Shown here piece after piece: positions 1-5,054 of a stretch of DNA of 5,312 bases (positions are counted from its first letter, which is position 1; each line of letters begins with the position of its first letter). The notes under the pieces are model-generated. The model was not told where the DNA came from. It searched no databases and was given only the letters and a program-made list of their open reading frames with translations. A program made the translations under genes and the position numbers. Origin of the DNA: an uncultured Eubacteriales bacterium (GTDB taxonomy: Bacteria; Bacillota; Clostridia; Oscillospirales; CAG-382); the NCBI GenBank assembly GCA_934444485.1, contig CAKSCN010000158.1, forward strand, positions 1 through 5,312, read 5' to 3'.

Positions 1-1139
1 CCGTTAAGTCCTACTACACTCCCAAGGTAAACGCTCTCGTTGACAGCCTTGCCGGCAGTGCGGACGTTGACACCTTTATCGCAGAGGTCAAGAGCGGCAT
101 GGAGGAGCTCTTCGGTGTTCCCGGCTACAATGAGGAAGCTCTCGACGGCGTTCTCACGGCAAGAATAAAGGATCGCTACGCCGACGACAGAGCAGGCTTT
201 GTTGACGCCGTAAAGACCGCATTCGGCAGACTTACCGACGTGTTTATCGACAACTTCACCGCAACCTTTGACAGAGGCTACTACATCACCGGCACAAACG
301 ATATAATCGACGAGCTTCTCGCTTCCGATGAGTACGCCGACGCTGTTGACGTGCTTCCCACCGAGGACGAAACGCCGGCGGCAGACGATACGGCTGATAC
401 GGCAGAGACAGCGGATACCGCAGACACGACAGCGGAAGATACGGCAGACAGTGCGGATACTGCTGATACAACCGACGAGACGGCTGACACCGCAGCAGAC
501 GCCACGGCAGAACCTGCAGTTGTTGTCATTCCCACTCCCGTTGCGGACGGCTTCATCGAGGCTCTCAAGGCAGAGCTTGCGCCCCTTTACGGTTACTACT
601 ACACCGACGAGTTCGCAGGAGATATCGACCTTGCGTTCACCTCCGATGTAAGACAGCTCTTTACCACCGACAAGGACGCTTTCGCCATGACGGCAAGAGA
701 GATTTTCGTTTCGATAACTGAAAATATCGGTTACGACTACACATACGAATCCGTAAGACCTCTCATTGAAGCAAAGTACGGCGAAACCTTCCCGAACGAC
801 GCAGAGCGTATAGCCGACACCATCGACAATAACCTCACCGCCGGCGGTATCGACGTATTCAGAATCAACTTCATGCTCTCCCAGTTCTCCGGCTACGCAA
901 AGTCTCAGAACGAGAAGATAGCGGCTGAGCTTGCAGGCGAGGGCGATACGACCGCAGAGGGCGACACCACGGCAGAAGGTGAAACCACTACAGAGGGCGA
1001 AACTACAGCTGAGGGTGACACAACGGCTGAGAGCGACGCCACAACAGAGGGCGAAACCACGGCTGAGGGTGAAACTCCGGCTGAGGGCGATACTTCCGCC
1101 GAGGGAGACACCGCAGACACGGAAGCCGAAGCGGCGTAA
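1..1139 (+). CDS. Unknown protein, 5'-truncated, with acidic linker and hexapeptide-repeat tail
   Basis: I do not recognise this family. The frame is open from base 3, and the first ATG in view (99) has no ribosome binding site while coding-like sequence runs through it, so the gene starts upstream of the window; 378 residues are visible. Visible residues 25-118 form a predicted helical, Phe/Tyr-rich segment. Residues 121-172 are a low-complexity linker of Asp, Thr, Ala and Glu. Residues 184-300 are a second helical segment that looks distantly related to the first: both begin FI, then K, then LFG or LYG, and later share a T-x-x-(I/V)-(K/R)-x-x-(Y/F) stretch ending in F. From residue 311 there are ten hexapeptides of the TAEGDT/TAEGET type, then a short acidic end. 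No Cys, catalytic motif or C-terminal membrane anchor is visible. It is probably a surface or secreted protein, but the N-terminus is missing. The downstream secG has its own promoter. Confidence 0.85.
   Translation, partial: VKSYYTPKVNALVDSLAGSADVDTFIAEVKSGMEELFGVPGYNEEALDGVLTARIKDRYADDRAGFVDAVKTAFGRLTDVFIDNFTATFDRGYYITGTNDIIDELLASDEYADAVDVLPTEDETPAADDTADTAETADTADTTAEDTADSADTADTTDETADTAADATAEPAVVVIPTPVADGFIEALKAELAPLYGYYYTDEFAGDIDLAFTSDVRQLFTTDKDAFAMTAREIFVSITENIGYDYTYESVRPLIEAKYGETFPNDAERIADTIDNNLTAGGIDVFRINFMLSQFSGYAKSQNEKIAAELAGEGDTTAEGDTTAEGETTTEGETTAEGDTTAESDATTEGETTAEGETPAEGDTSAEGDTADTEAEAA
363..518 (+). repeat. Low-complexity D/T/A/E linker-coding repeat
   Basis: Degenerate short repeats built on GCAGAYACG-like triplet strings encode an almost pure Asp/Thr/Ala/Glu linker between the two helical segments of the upstream protein. 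The codon variants (GAT/GAC, ACG/ACC/ACA, GCA/GCG/GCT) show that the amino-acid pattern is kept more strictly than the bases. Confidence 0.8.
933..1112 (+). repeat. Ten tandem 18-nt units encoding (T/A)-A-E-G-(D/E)-T hexapeptides
   Basis: In-frame array of ten six-residue units: AGEGDT, TAEGDT, TAEGET, TTEGET, TAEGDT, TAESDA, TTEGET, TAEGET, PAEGDT, SAEGDT. Units differ at synonymous positions, so this is an aged rather than freshly expanded array. It is net acidic and probably disordered; a spacer or wall-spanning stalk is one possibility. Confidence 0.85.
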
Positions 1140-1248
1140 ATAAACGGAATTTGCTTCATGCAGACGCACATTTGGCAAAATACAGGGGTAAATGTAAACA
1201 CAAGGCGAAGTAAATTGTAACATTTTTGTTTTATTCGCCGCAAAGCCC
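1140..1248. other. Intergenic region before the secG promoter; nested inverted repeats, no clear terminator
   Basis: GGCGAA (1204-1209) pairs with TTCGCC (1234-1239), extendable by a few A-T pairs after mismatches, but no T-run follows. AAATGT (1190-1195) can instead pair with ACATTT (1220-1225), followed by TTGTTTT. This second option could be a weak AT-rich terminator for the upstream gene. No convincing small gene is present: a 20-codon ATG frame at 1159 lacks a ribosome binding site. Confidence 0.4.
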
Positions 1249-1277
1249 TTGTATTTTGCGTGCGTGTGTGATATAAT
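1249..1277 (+). promoter_or_regulatory. Sigma-A promoter for secG with extended -10
   Basis: TTGTAT (1249-1254), a 17-nt spacer, and a perfect TATAAT (1272-1277) preceded by TG one base upstream (1269-1270), which makes an extended -10. Predicted transcription start is near 1284, giving a leader of about 94 nt before the secG ATG. Confidence 0.8.
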
Positions 1278-1305
1278 GGTGAAGCTTTGAGCCGCTCGGT
1301 GTACT

Positions 1306-1329
1306 GCGTGAATGCGTGCATGCGTGCAT
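1306..1329 (+). repeat. Three tandem 8-nt units in the secG leader
   Basis: GCGTGAAT, GCGTGCAT, GCGTGCAT stand head to tail within the predicted 5' untranslated region. The last unit overlaps a small hairpin, GCAT-CGCT-ATGC (1326-1337). I recognise no riboswitch or protein-binding leader. Confidence 0.6.
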
Positions 1330-1377
1330 CGCTATGCGCCGTGGGCTACTAAAAACAATTTCAGGAGGAACAACATA

Positions 1378-1866
1378 ATGGAAACAGTAATCGGCATATT
1401 GCTTTTGATCATGGCAGTATTCCTTGTTGTTGCCGTTCTTATGCAGAGCAGCAAGGATCACAGACTTTCGGGTACTATAGCGGGCGGAGCGGAGACCTTC
1501 TTCGGCAAGCAGAAGGGCAAGTCGATCGACGCTCTCCTTTCAAAGATAACGACGATCGTTGCGATTGTATTCGTTATTCTCGTACTCGTGCTTTACTTCA
1601 TGCAGGCTAAGCCGGCAAAGACAAACGACAACACCGCTGACGACACCAACCCCGGCATTGAGGATGTAGTCACTCCCGACAAAAACGGCGATACAACGGC
1701 AGACGATACCACCGCCGACGATACAAATGCGGCCGACGATGCAAGCACAGCAGACGACACCAACGCTGACAACGCTGACGCTGCAGCAGACGACGCCGAG
1801 AACGCTGACGCTCCCGTTGAAGAAAATACCGAGGCTGACGGCGCAGACGCTACAGTCGCTGAGTAA
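1378..1866 (+). CDS. secG: Preprotein translocase subunit SecG with long acidic C-terminal extension
   Basis: SecG is the small accessory subunit of the SecYEG channel and helps SecA-driven export across the cytoplasmic membrane. The start at 1378 is set by GGAGG at 1364-1368; an in-frame ATG at 1312 lies in the leader and has no ribosome binding site. Residues 4-22 are membrane helix 1. They are followed by the family motif LMQSSKDHRLSG and then IAGGAETFFGK (about 34-44), a hallmark of SecG. Helix 2 spans about 58-75. The product is 162 residues, against the usual 75-80 in Firmicutes. The extra 87 residues (76-162) are almost all Asp, Ala, Thr, Asn and Glu, with no membrane segment, and are likely disordered. 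In the E. coli topology the C-terminus faces outward, so the tail would be extracytoplasmic (inference). The gene appears monocistronic, with its own promoter and terminator, whereas in many Firmicutes it precedes rnr and smpB. Confidence 0.93.
   Translation: METVIGILLLIMAVFLVVAVLMQSSKDHRLSGTIAGGAETFFGKQKGKSIDALLSKITTIVAIVFVILVLVLYFMQAKPAKTNDNTADDTNPGIEDVVTPDKNGDTTADDTTADDTNAADDASTADDTNADNADAAADDAENADAPVEENTEADGADATVAE
1603..1863 (+). repeat. Low-complexity acidic tail of SecG
   Basis: Encodes residues 76-162, dominated by short repeats such as TADDT, NADNADA and ADD. In composition it resembles the linker and tail of the protein encoded just upstream, although the precise repeat unit differs. 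Confidence 0.75.
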
Positions 1867-1910
1867 TCGCTCAGGCGGACGGCAAGACGCCTTACTTATA
1901 TGAAAGCAAA

Positions 1911-1948
1911 CGCACGGTAGGACTGTTACGGTCGCCGTGCGCTTTTTT
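1911..1948 (+). terminator. Intrinsic terminator of secG
   Basis: CGCACGG (1911-1917) pairs perfectly with CCGTGCG (1935-1941); a shorter GAC/GTC pair lies inside the loop. A run of six T (1943-1948) follows after a single C. It lies 45 nt past the secG stop codon, which ends the unit before the long non-coding stretch. Confidence 0.88.
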
Positions 1949-1977
1949 GTGAAGAGAATTTGCGGTAATAATTGCGG

Positions 1978-2112
1978 TGCGATAAAGTGAAAGCTGCGCT
2001 TTCGAAAATTGAGAATTGAGAGTGGAGAATGGAGAATGGGGGTGGAAAAGCTTCGCTTTTCTTCAATAATTGTATGGTGCAAAATTTTGAGGTTGTGCGA
2101 TAAAGGGAAAGC
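1978..2112. repeat. Direct repeat pair TGCGATAAAGKGAAAGC
   Basis: Seventeen bases at 1978-1994 recur at 2096-2112 with one difference (T or G at the eleventh base). The first copy runs into a hairpin and the second does not. The spacing is 118 nt. This may be a remnant of an intergenic repeat unit; no mobility gene is present. Confidence 0.65.
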
Positions 2113-2177
2113 GGATTTTTACCGAGGCTATGGGGAAAATGCGTGACTTGATAATTGCACACTCTCTCGGGTGTTGC

Positions 2178-2202
2178 ATGGAGGCGGCTTCGCCGCCTCC
2201 AT
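2178..2202. repeat. Perfect 11-bp GC-rich hairpin with TTC loop
   Basis: ATGGAGGCGGC, loop TTC, GCCGCCTCCAT. An outer TTGCA (2174-2178) and TGCAA (2211-2215) could extend it with an internal loop. No T-run follows, so it is not a standard terminator. It shares the GC-TTC-GC loop style with the hairpin at 2045-2061. Confidence 0.75.
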
Positions 2203-2207
2203 TACCC

Positions 2208-2286
2208 CCCTGCAAAGCGAAGGTTTGCACGCTGAACGAAGTTCTGCGTTTTAAAGTTCTTTTGGTTCTTTTCTTCAGAAAAGAAC
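2208..2286 (+). repeat. Dispersed intergenic hairpin element, copy A
   Basis: Begins CCCTGCAAAGCG and ends with TTAAAGTTCTTTTGGTTC leading into a perfect 10-bp stem, GTTCTTTTCT (2265-2274), loop TC, AGAAAAGAAC (2277-2286). Two more stems lie inside: TGCAAA/TTTGCA (2211-2216, 2224-2229) and ACGCTGAAC/GTTCTGCGT (2229-2237, 2241-2249, one T-T mismatch). The same blocks occur in reverse complement at 4995-5054. Confidence 0.8.
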
Positions 2287-2434
2287 GCATCGCAGACGCC
2301 TCTGCGGCGAGCGGCTCCCGTAAGCCACCGTAAAGACCCCACGGAGATCAGCCCCCGTAACCCTCGTAAATGTGGCGCTCGTGGAGGATTTATAAAAAAA
2401 TGATATTTTTAAGCCGATTTTATTAAAAAATGCA

Positions 2435-2463
2435 TTGCAAAGTACATAATTTTTTGGTAAAAT
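2435..2463 (+). promoter_or_regulatory. Sigma-A promoter for the beta-helix/araC unit
   Basis: TTGCAA (2435-2440), a 17-nt spacer and TAAAAT (2458-2463), with TG at 2455-2456 making an extended -10. A/T-rich tracts at 2388-2434 lie directly upstream and could act as an UP element. Predicted transcription start is near 2470, leaving a leader of about 50 nt. Confidence 0.75.
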
Positions 2464-2495
2464 ACACGTGAGATGTACCGTGTGCGGAAATCTCA
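2464..2495 (+). promoter_or_regulatory. Possible operator or leader stem at the transcription start
   Basis: ACACG (2464-2468) and CGTGT (2479-2483) form an inverted repeat with a 10-nt gap right after the -10 box. The overlapping TGAGAT (2469-2474) and ATCTCA (2490-2495) give an alternative stem. Either could be a site for the downstream AraC-type regulator or another repressor; arms this short may also be chance. Confidence 0.3.
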
Positions 2496-2508
2496 AATAA
2501 AATGAAAC

Positions 2509-2513
2509 AGGAG
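2509..2513 (+). promoter_or_regulatory. Ribosome binding site that fixes the beta-helix gene start
   Basis: AGGAG lies 6 nt before ATG 2520. It falls inside the frame that begins at the earlier in-frame ATG 2502, which has no such site upstream, so 2520 is the better start. Confidence 0.8.
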
Positions 2514-2519
2514 ATTGTT

Positions 2520-4043
2520 ATGTTTTACGCTGACAAAAACTTCCTTTATGAAATAGACAAAAAATCAAACGAAAGAAAGAGAGCAATACTCCTCTCAAAA
2601 ACCGATATAAGCCCCGTCGGACGTTCGTTCTATGTCTCAAACGAAGGCGACGACAAAAACGACGGCAGAACACCGGAAAATGCGGTTGCAACCCTTGCCG
2701 CACTTGACAGGATAGGACTTCTCCCCGGCGACGCAGTCTTCCTCCGCCGAGGCGATACGTGGAGAATAGGCGGCTGGACAGTGCCTGCCGGCGTCACCCT
2801 TTCGGCATACGGCGAGGGAGCAAAGCCTGTCGTCACCTGCTCGCCCGAAAACGCCGCTCGTGAGAGTAAATGGACGCTCGTCAACGGTACGGACAACATT
2901 TGGCTCTACGCCGATAAGATAAACGACTGCGGCTGTATAGAGTTTGACGACGGTATTTTCGCCGTTAAAGCCACGCCGTGGTACGTTGACGGAAGGTACG
3001 TTCACGACGACTGCACAACAGAGTTCGACCCCAAAACCGACCTTCCCTGCGACCTTGCGTTTTTCCAGAACTGCGACTCGGTGAAAACCGACGACGGACT
3101 TCCGAAGCTTTATACAACCGAAAACCTCGGCTCGCTTTACCTGCGCTGTGACAAGGGCAACCCCGGTGCGGTGTTTGCTTCCATTGAATTTTTCGCCGGC
3201 AGAAACGCTCTCCGTGTCGGCGGTCCGACAGTCACGGTCGATAATATCTGCATAAAGCACTGCGCAGCGCACGGCGTCGGTGCCGGAAACGCCTTTGAGC
3301 TTCATGTGCAGAACTGCGAAATAGGTCCGCTCGGCGGCGGCATTCAGTTCTATAATAATGACGGCTCAACCGTGAGATACGGCAACGGAGTCGAAATATA
3401 CGGCGGATGCCGTGACTACGTTGTGAAAGACTGCTACATTCACGATATTTACGACGCCGGAGTAACGCACCAGAGAAAAGGGTCTGCCGCAACCCTTGAC
3501 TACCGCGCCGAAAGCGCATACCCTCACAACGGTGAAGTGAAAACCTTCGATATGAAGGGCGTCATCGTCATGGAGGATATCGTCTACAGCGGCAACCTCT
3601 TCGAGAGATGCATTTACTCAATCGAGTATTTCTGCGATCAGAGCGACAGCGACCTCGACTGCATGAGAAATGTCCTCATGGAAAACAACATCTGCCGTTT
3701 CGCCGGCGGCTGGGGCTGGCAGAGACCGAACAAGGTCGCACGACACATTCAGGGCGGCTGGCTCGGCAGTAAGCGCAAGTATCCGTCGGAGAACTACGTT
3801 GTCAGAAACAACATTTTCGACAGAAGCATCGACGTTCTTGTGTCGATAAGCTCCACAAAGAAAGAGGATCTTCCGAAGATGGAAAACAACCTTTACATTC
3901 AGTATGAGGGCGGAAACTACGGTATGTACGGCGTACCTTACGACAGGTATTACGCTTTCGACTCCGAGACCGAGAAGACGGTCGTAAACGGGCTTCAGAG
4001 CGAGAATGTGAAGCTTTACGCAGTGCAGAGGGAAAACATCTGA
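2520..4043 (+). CDS. Cytoplasmic right-handed parallel beta-helix protein, probable carbohydrate-active enzyme
   Basis: Product of 507 residues. The N-terminus is polar with no signal peptide, so the protein should stay in the cytoplasm. Residues 37-106 resemble the start of pectate-lyase-like folds: FYVSNEGDDKNDGRTPENA, then a PGDAVFLRRGDTW turn and a VTLSAYGEGAKPVV strand. Residues about 225-470 carry the rung pattern of short strands with repeated N-x-(I/C)-x-(N/H) turns, e.g. VDNICIKHC, VQNCEIG, VKDCYIHDIYDAGV, MENNICRF, VRNNIF and MENNLYI. The family includes glycan lyases, hydrolases and epimerases. Acidic and aromatic residues such as the region around WGWQRPNK (398-405) could line a substrate cleft, but I see no polygalacturonase (GH28) or other known catalytic signature, so activity and substrate are not assigned. 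It lies 44 nt upstream of an AraC regulator on the same strand, probably co-transcribed, which fits an inducible sugar-use role. A non-catalytic beta-helix protein is the alternative. Confidence 0.82.
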   Translation: MFYADKNFLYEIDKKSNERKRAILLSKTDISPVGRSFYVSNEGDDKNDGRTPENAVATLAALDRIGLLPGDAVFLRRGDTWRIGGWTVPAGVTLSAYGEGAKPVVTCSPENAARESKWTLVNGTDNIWLYADKINDCGCIEFDDGIFAVKATPWYVDGRYVHDDCTTEFDPKTDLPCDLAFFQNCDSVKTDDGLPKLYTTENLGSLYLRCDKGNPGAVFASIEFFAGRNALRVGGPTVTVDNICIKHCAAHGVGAGNAFELHVQNCEIGPLGGGIQFYNNDGSTVRYGNGVEIYGGCRDYVVKDCYIHDIYDAGVTHQRKGSAATLDYRAESAYPHNGEVKTFDMKGVIVMEDIVYSGNLFERCIYSIEYFCDQSDSDLDCMRNVLMENNICRFAGGWGWQRPNKVARHIQGGWLGSKRKYPSENYVVRNNIFDRSIDVLVSISSTKKEDLPKMENNLYIQYEGGNYGMYGVPYDRYYAFDSETEKTVVNGLQSENVKLYAVQRENI

Positions 4044-4044
4044 G

Positions 4045-4060
4045 CGGAATTTGAGTTCCG
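4045..4060 (+). other. Small intercistronic hairpin
   Basis: CGGAA (4045-4049), loop TTTGAG, TTCCG (4056-4060), starting just after the beta-helix stop codon. There is no T-run, so it should not stop transcription; it may trim or stabilise the message, or be chance. Confidence 0.3.
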
Positions 4061-4087
4061 TAAGGCAAACGAAAGGAAAGGCGACAT

Positions 4088-4966
4088 ATGCCGGTAACGA
4101 GGATAGAGGACAATCAGGTTTTTGAGCCGGGAGTGGTTAAGATTGCGGTAAACAACGTCGAACACAATGGTCGTGTGGCGTTTCACAGCCATTCGTTCTG
4201 GGAGTTCGTTTACGTTGACAGCGGCTTTGCCATACATACCTGCGCCGGGGAGACGTCGATGCTTACGGGCGGCGATCTCTTCGTCATTGCGCCCGGCGAG
4301 ACCCACGCCTACACAAGGGCGTGCAATACGGTGCTTTACAACTGTCTTTTCCGTGCAAGCGAGCTTGGGGAAGAGGAGAGGAGCATTTTCTCCCTCCCGG
4401 GATTTTCCGAGCTTCGTATGCGTGCCGAGGGCGGCGACGGAGTGATTTCCCGTGCGAAGCCGGAGTGCATAAGGCTGAATTTCACGGAGCGTCACGAGAT
4501 TATGACCATAATCGAAAAGATGAAGTGGGAGAAGCTCAACCACCCGTCGGGCTGGCAGCAGATGATGAAAAGTCTGCTTATTCAGCTGCTTGTATTCTAT
4601 TCGAGACTTGACGTTTACGCACGCCGTGCCGAAAGGCGAAGCGACAGCTATCTCGGTCACACATACAAGGTACTCAAATACCTCGAGGAAAACTACGACA
4701 AGAACATCAGTGCAAGAGAGCTTTCCGAGGCGACCGGACTTTCGTCCGACTACATCTCGAAGCAGTTCAAGCGTGAGCTTTCCATGACGCCGACCGAGTA
4801 CCTGCGTCGATACAGAATAGCGAAGAGCATGGAGATGCTGCGCACGACCGATATGCCCATTGCAGATATCGCACGGAGCGTCGGAATCGATGAGCTGAGC
4901 GTCTTCTCGCGCCTATTTAAGCAGTTCGCCGGCGAGTCGCCGAGTAATTACAGGAAGCTCAATTGA
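4088..4966 (+). CDS. AraC-family transcriptional regulator with N-terminal cupin-like sensor domain
   Basis: Product of 292 residues, the usual size for sugar-responsive AraC/XylS regulators. ATG 4088 follows a GGAAAGG site (4075-4081). Residues 30-80 form the cupin-type ligand domain: FHSHSFWEFVYV, a Gly-rich turn, GGDLFVIAPGETHAY. Residues 140-190 are a helical linker. Residues 193-292 hold the DNA-binding domain, with a first helix-turn-helix at about 207-230 (ISARELSEATGLSSDYISKQ) and a second at about 256-279 (MPIADIARSVGIDELSVFSR). It ends with the family-typical LFKQFAGESPSNYR. The second helix-turn-helix has IDELSVF where most relatives have F-x-(D/N)-x-S-Y-F, a mild departure. Its place directly after the beta-helix gene suggests it binds a sugar ligand and activates this promoter; that target is inferred, not seen. 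Confidence 0.93.
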   Translation: MPVTRIEDNQVFEPGVVKIAVNNVEHNGRVAFHSHSFWEFVYVDSGFAIHTCAGETSMLTGGDLFVIAPGETHAYTRACNTVLYNCLFRASELGEEERSIFSLPGFSELRMRAEGGDGVISRAKPECIRLNFTERHEIMTIIEKMKWEKLNHPSGWQQMMKSLLIQLLVFYSRLDVYARRAERRSDSYLGHTYKVLKYLEENYDKNISARELSEATGLSSDYISKQFKRELSMTPTEYLRRYRIAKSMEMLRTTDMPIADIARSVGIDELSVFSRLFKQFAGESPSNYRKLN

Positions 4967-4994
4967 TGCGGTTGAGGGCTGTTGGGAGTTGGGT

Positions 4995-5054
4995 GTTCTT
5001 TCTTGAAAGAAAGAACCAAAGAACTTTAAGGAGCAAAGCTGGCGCTTTGCAGGG
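4995..5054 (-). repeat. Dispersed intergenic hairpin element, copy B (inverted)
   Basis: Read on the minus strand it starts CCCTGCAAAGCG (5054-5043), contains TTAAAGTTCTTTGGTTC (5029-5013) and ends in a perfect 10-bp stem, GTTCTTTCTT (4995-5004), loop GA, AAGAAAGAAC (5007-5016). GCAAAGC/GCTTTGC (5033-5039, 5044-5050) is a second stem. Compared with copy A it lacks most of the middle hairpin (13 versus 31 nt between the conserved blocks) and has one T fewer in the T-run. Confidence 0.8.

Larger units (their letters stand above)
1950..2390. other. Hairpin-rich non-coding region between secG and the beta-helix gene
   Basis: No gene is supported here; the open frames on both strands read through hairpin repeats and lack good ribosome binding sites. 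Contents in order: hairpin GAAAGC-TGC-GCTTTC (1989-2003); an A/G-rich stretch with GAGAATTGAGA and GGAGAAT units (2012-2039); hairpin GAAAAGC-TTC-GCTTTTC (2045-2061); an 11-bp hairpin (2178-2202); the dispersed element (2208-2286); hairpin CGCAGA-CGCC-TCTGCG (2291-2306); then several CCGTAA or TCGTAA words up to about 2370. Confidence 0.7.

Noticed and set aside
1159..1221. Twenty-codon ATG frame between the upstream gene and secG
   Set aside because: No ribosome binding site, unremarkable composition, and it ends upstream of the secG promoter.
2130..2333. 67-codon plus-strand frame, and the overlapping 75-codon minus-strand frame 2063-2290
   Set aside because: Both are translated hairpin and repeat DNA with Pro- or Arg/Lys-biased sequence, no good ribosome binding site, and they overlap a dispersed element.
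2400..2426. Eight-codon frame (MIFLSRFY) after GGAGGA at 2383-2388, possible leader peptide
   Set aside because: It lies upstream of the predicted promoter, so would not be on the main transcript, and the site-to-ATG spacing is long (11 nt).
2502..2504. Upstream ATG as start of the beta-helix gene
   Set aside because: No ribosome binding site precedes it, whereas AGGAG stands 6 nt before the in-frame ATG at 2520.
2637..3305. 222-codon minus-strand frame opposite the beta-helix gene
   Set aside because: A shadow of codon bias in the real gene; no ribosome binding site or recognisable domain.
4016..4660. 214-codon minus-strand frame opposite the start of araC
   Set aside because: Shadow of a clear AraC-family coding region on the plus strand.
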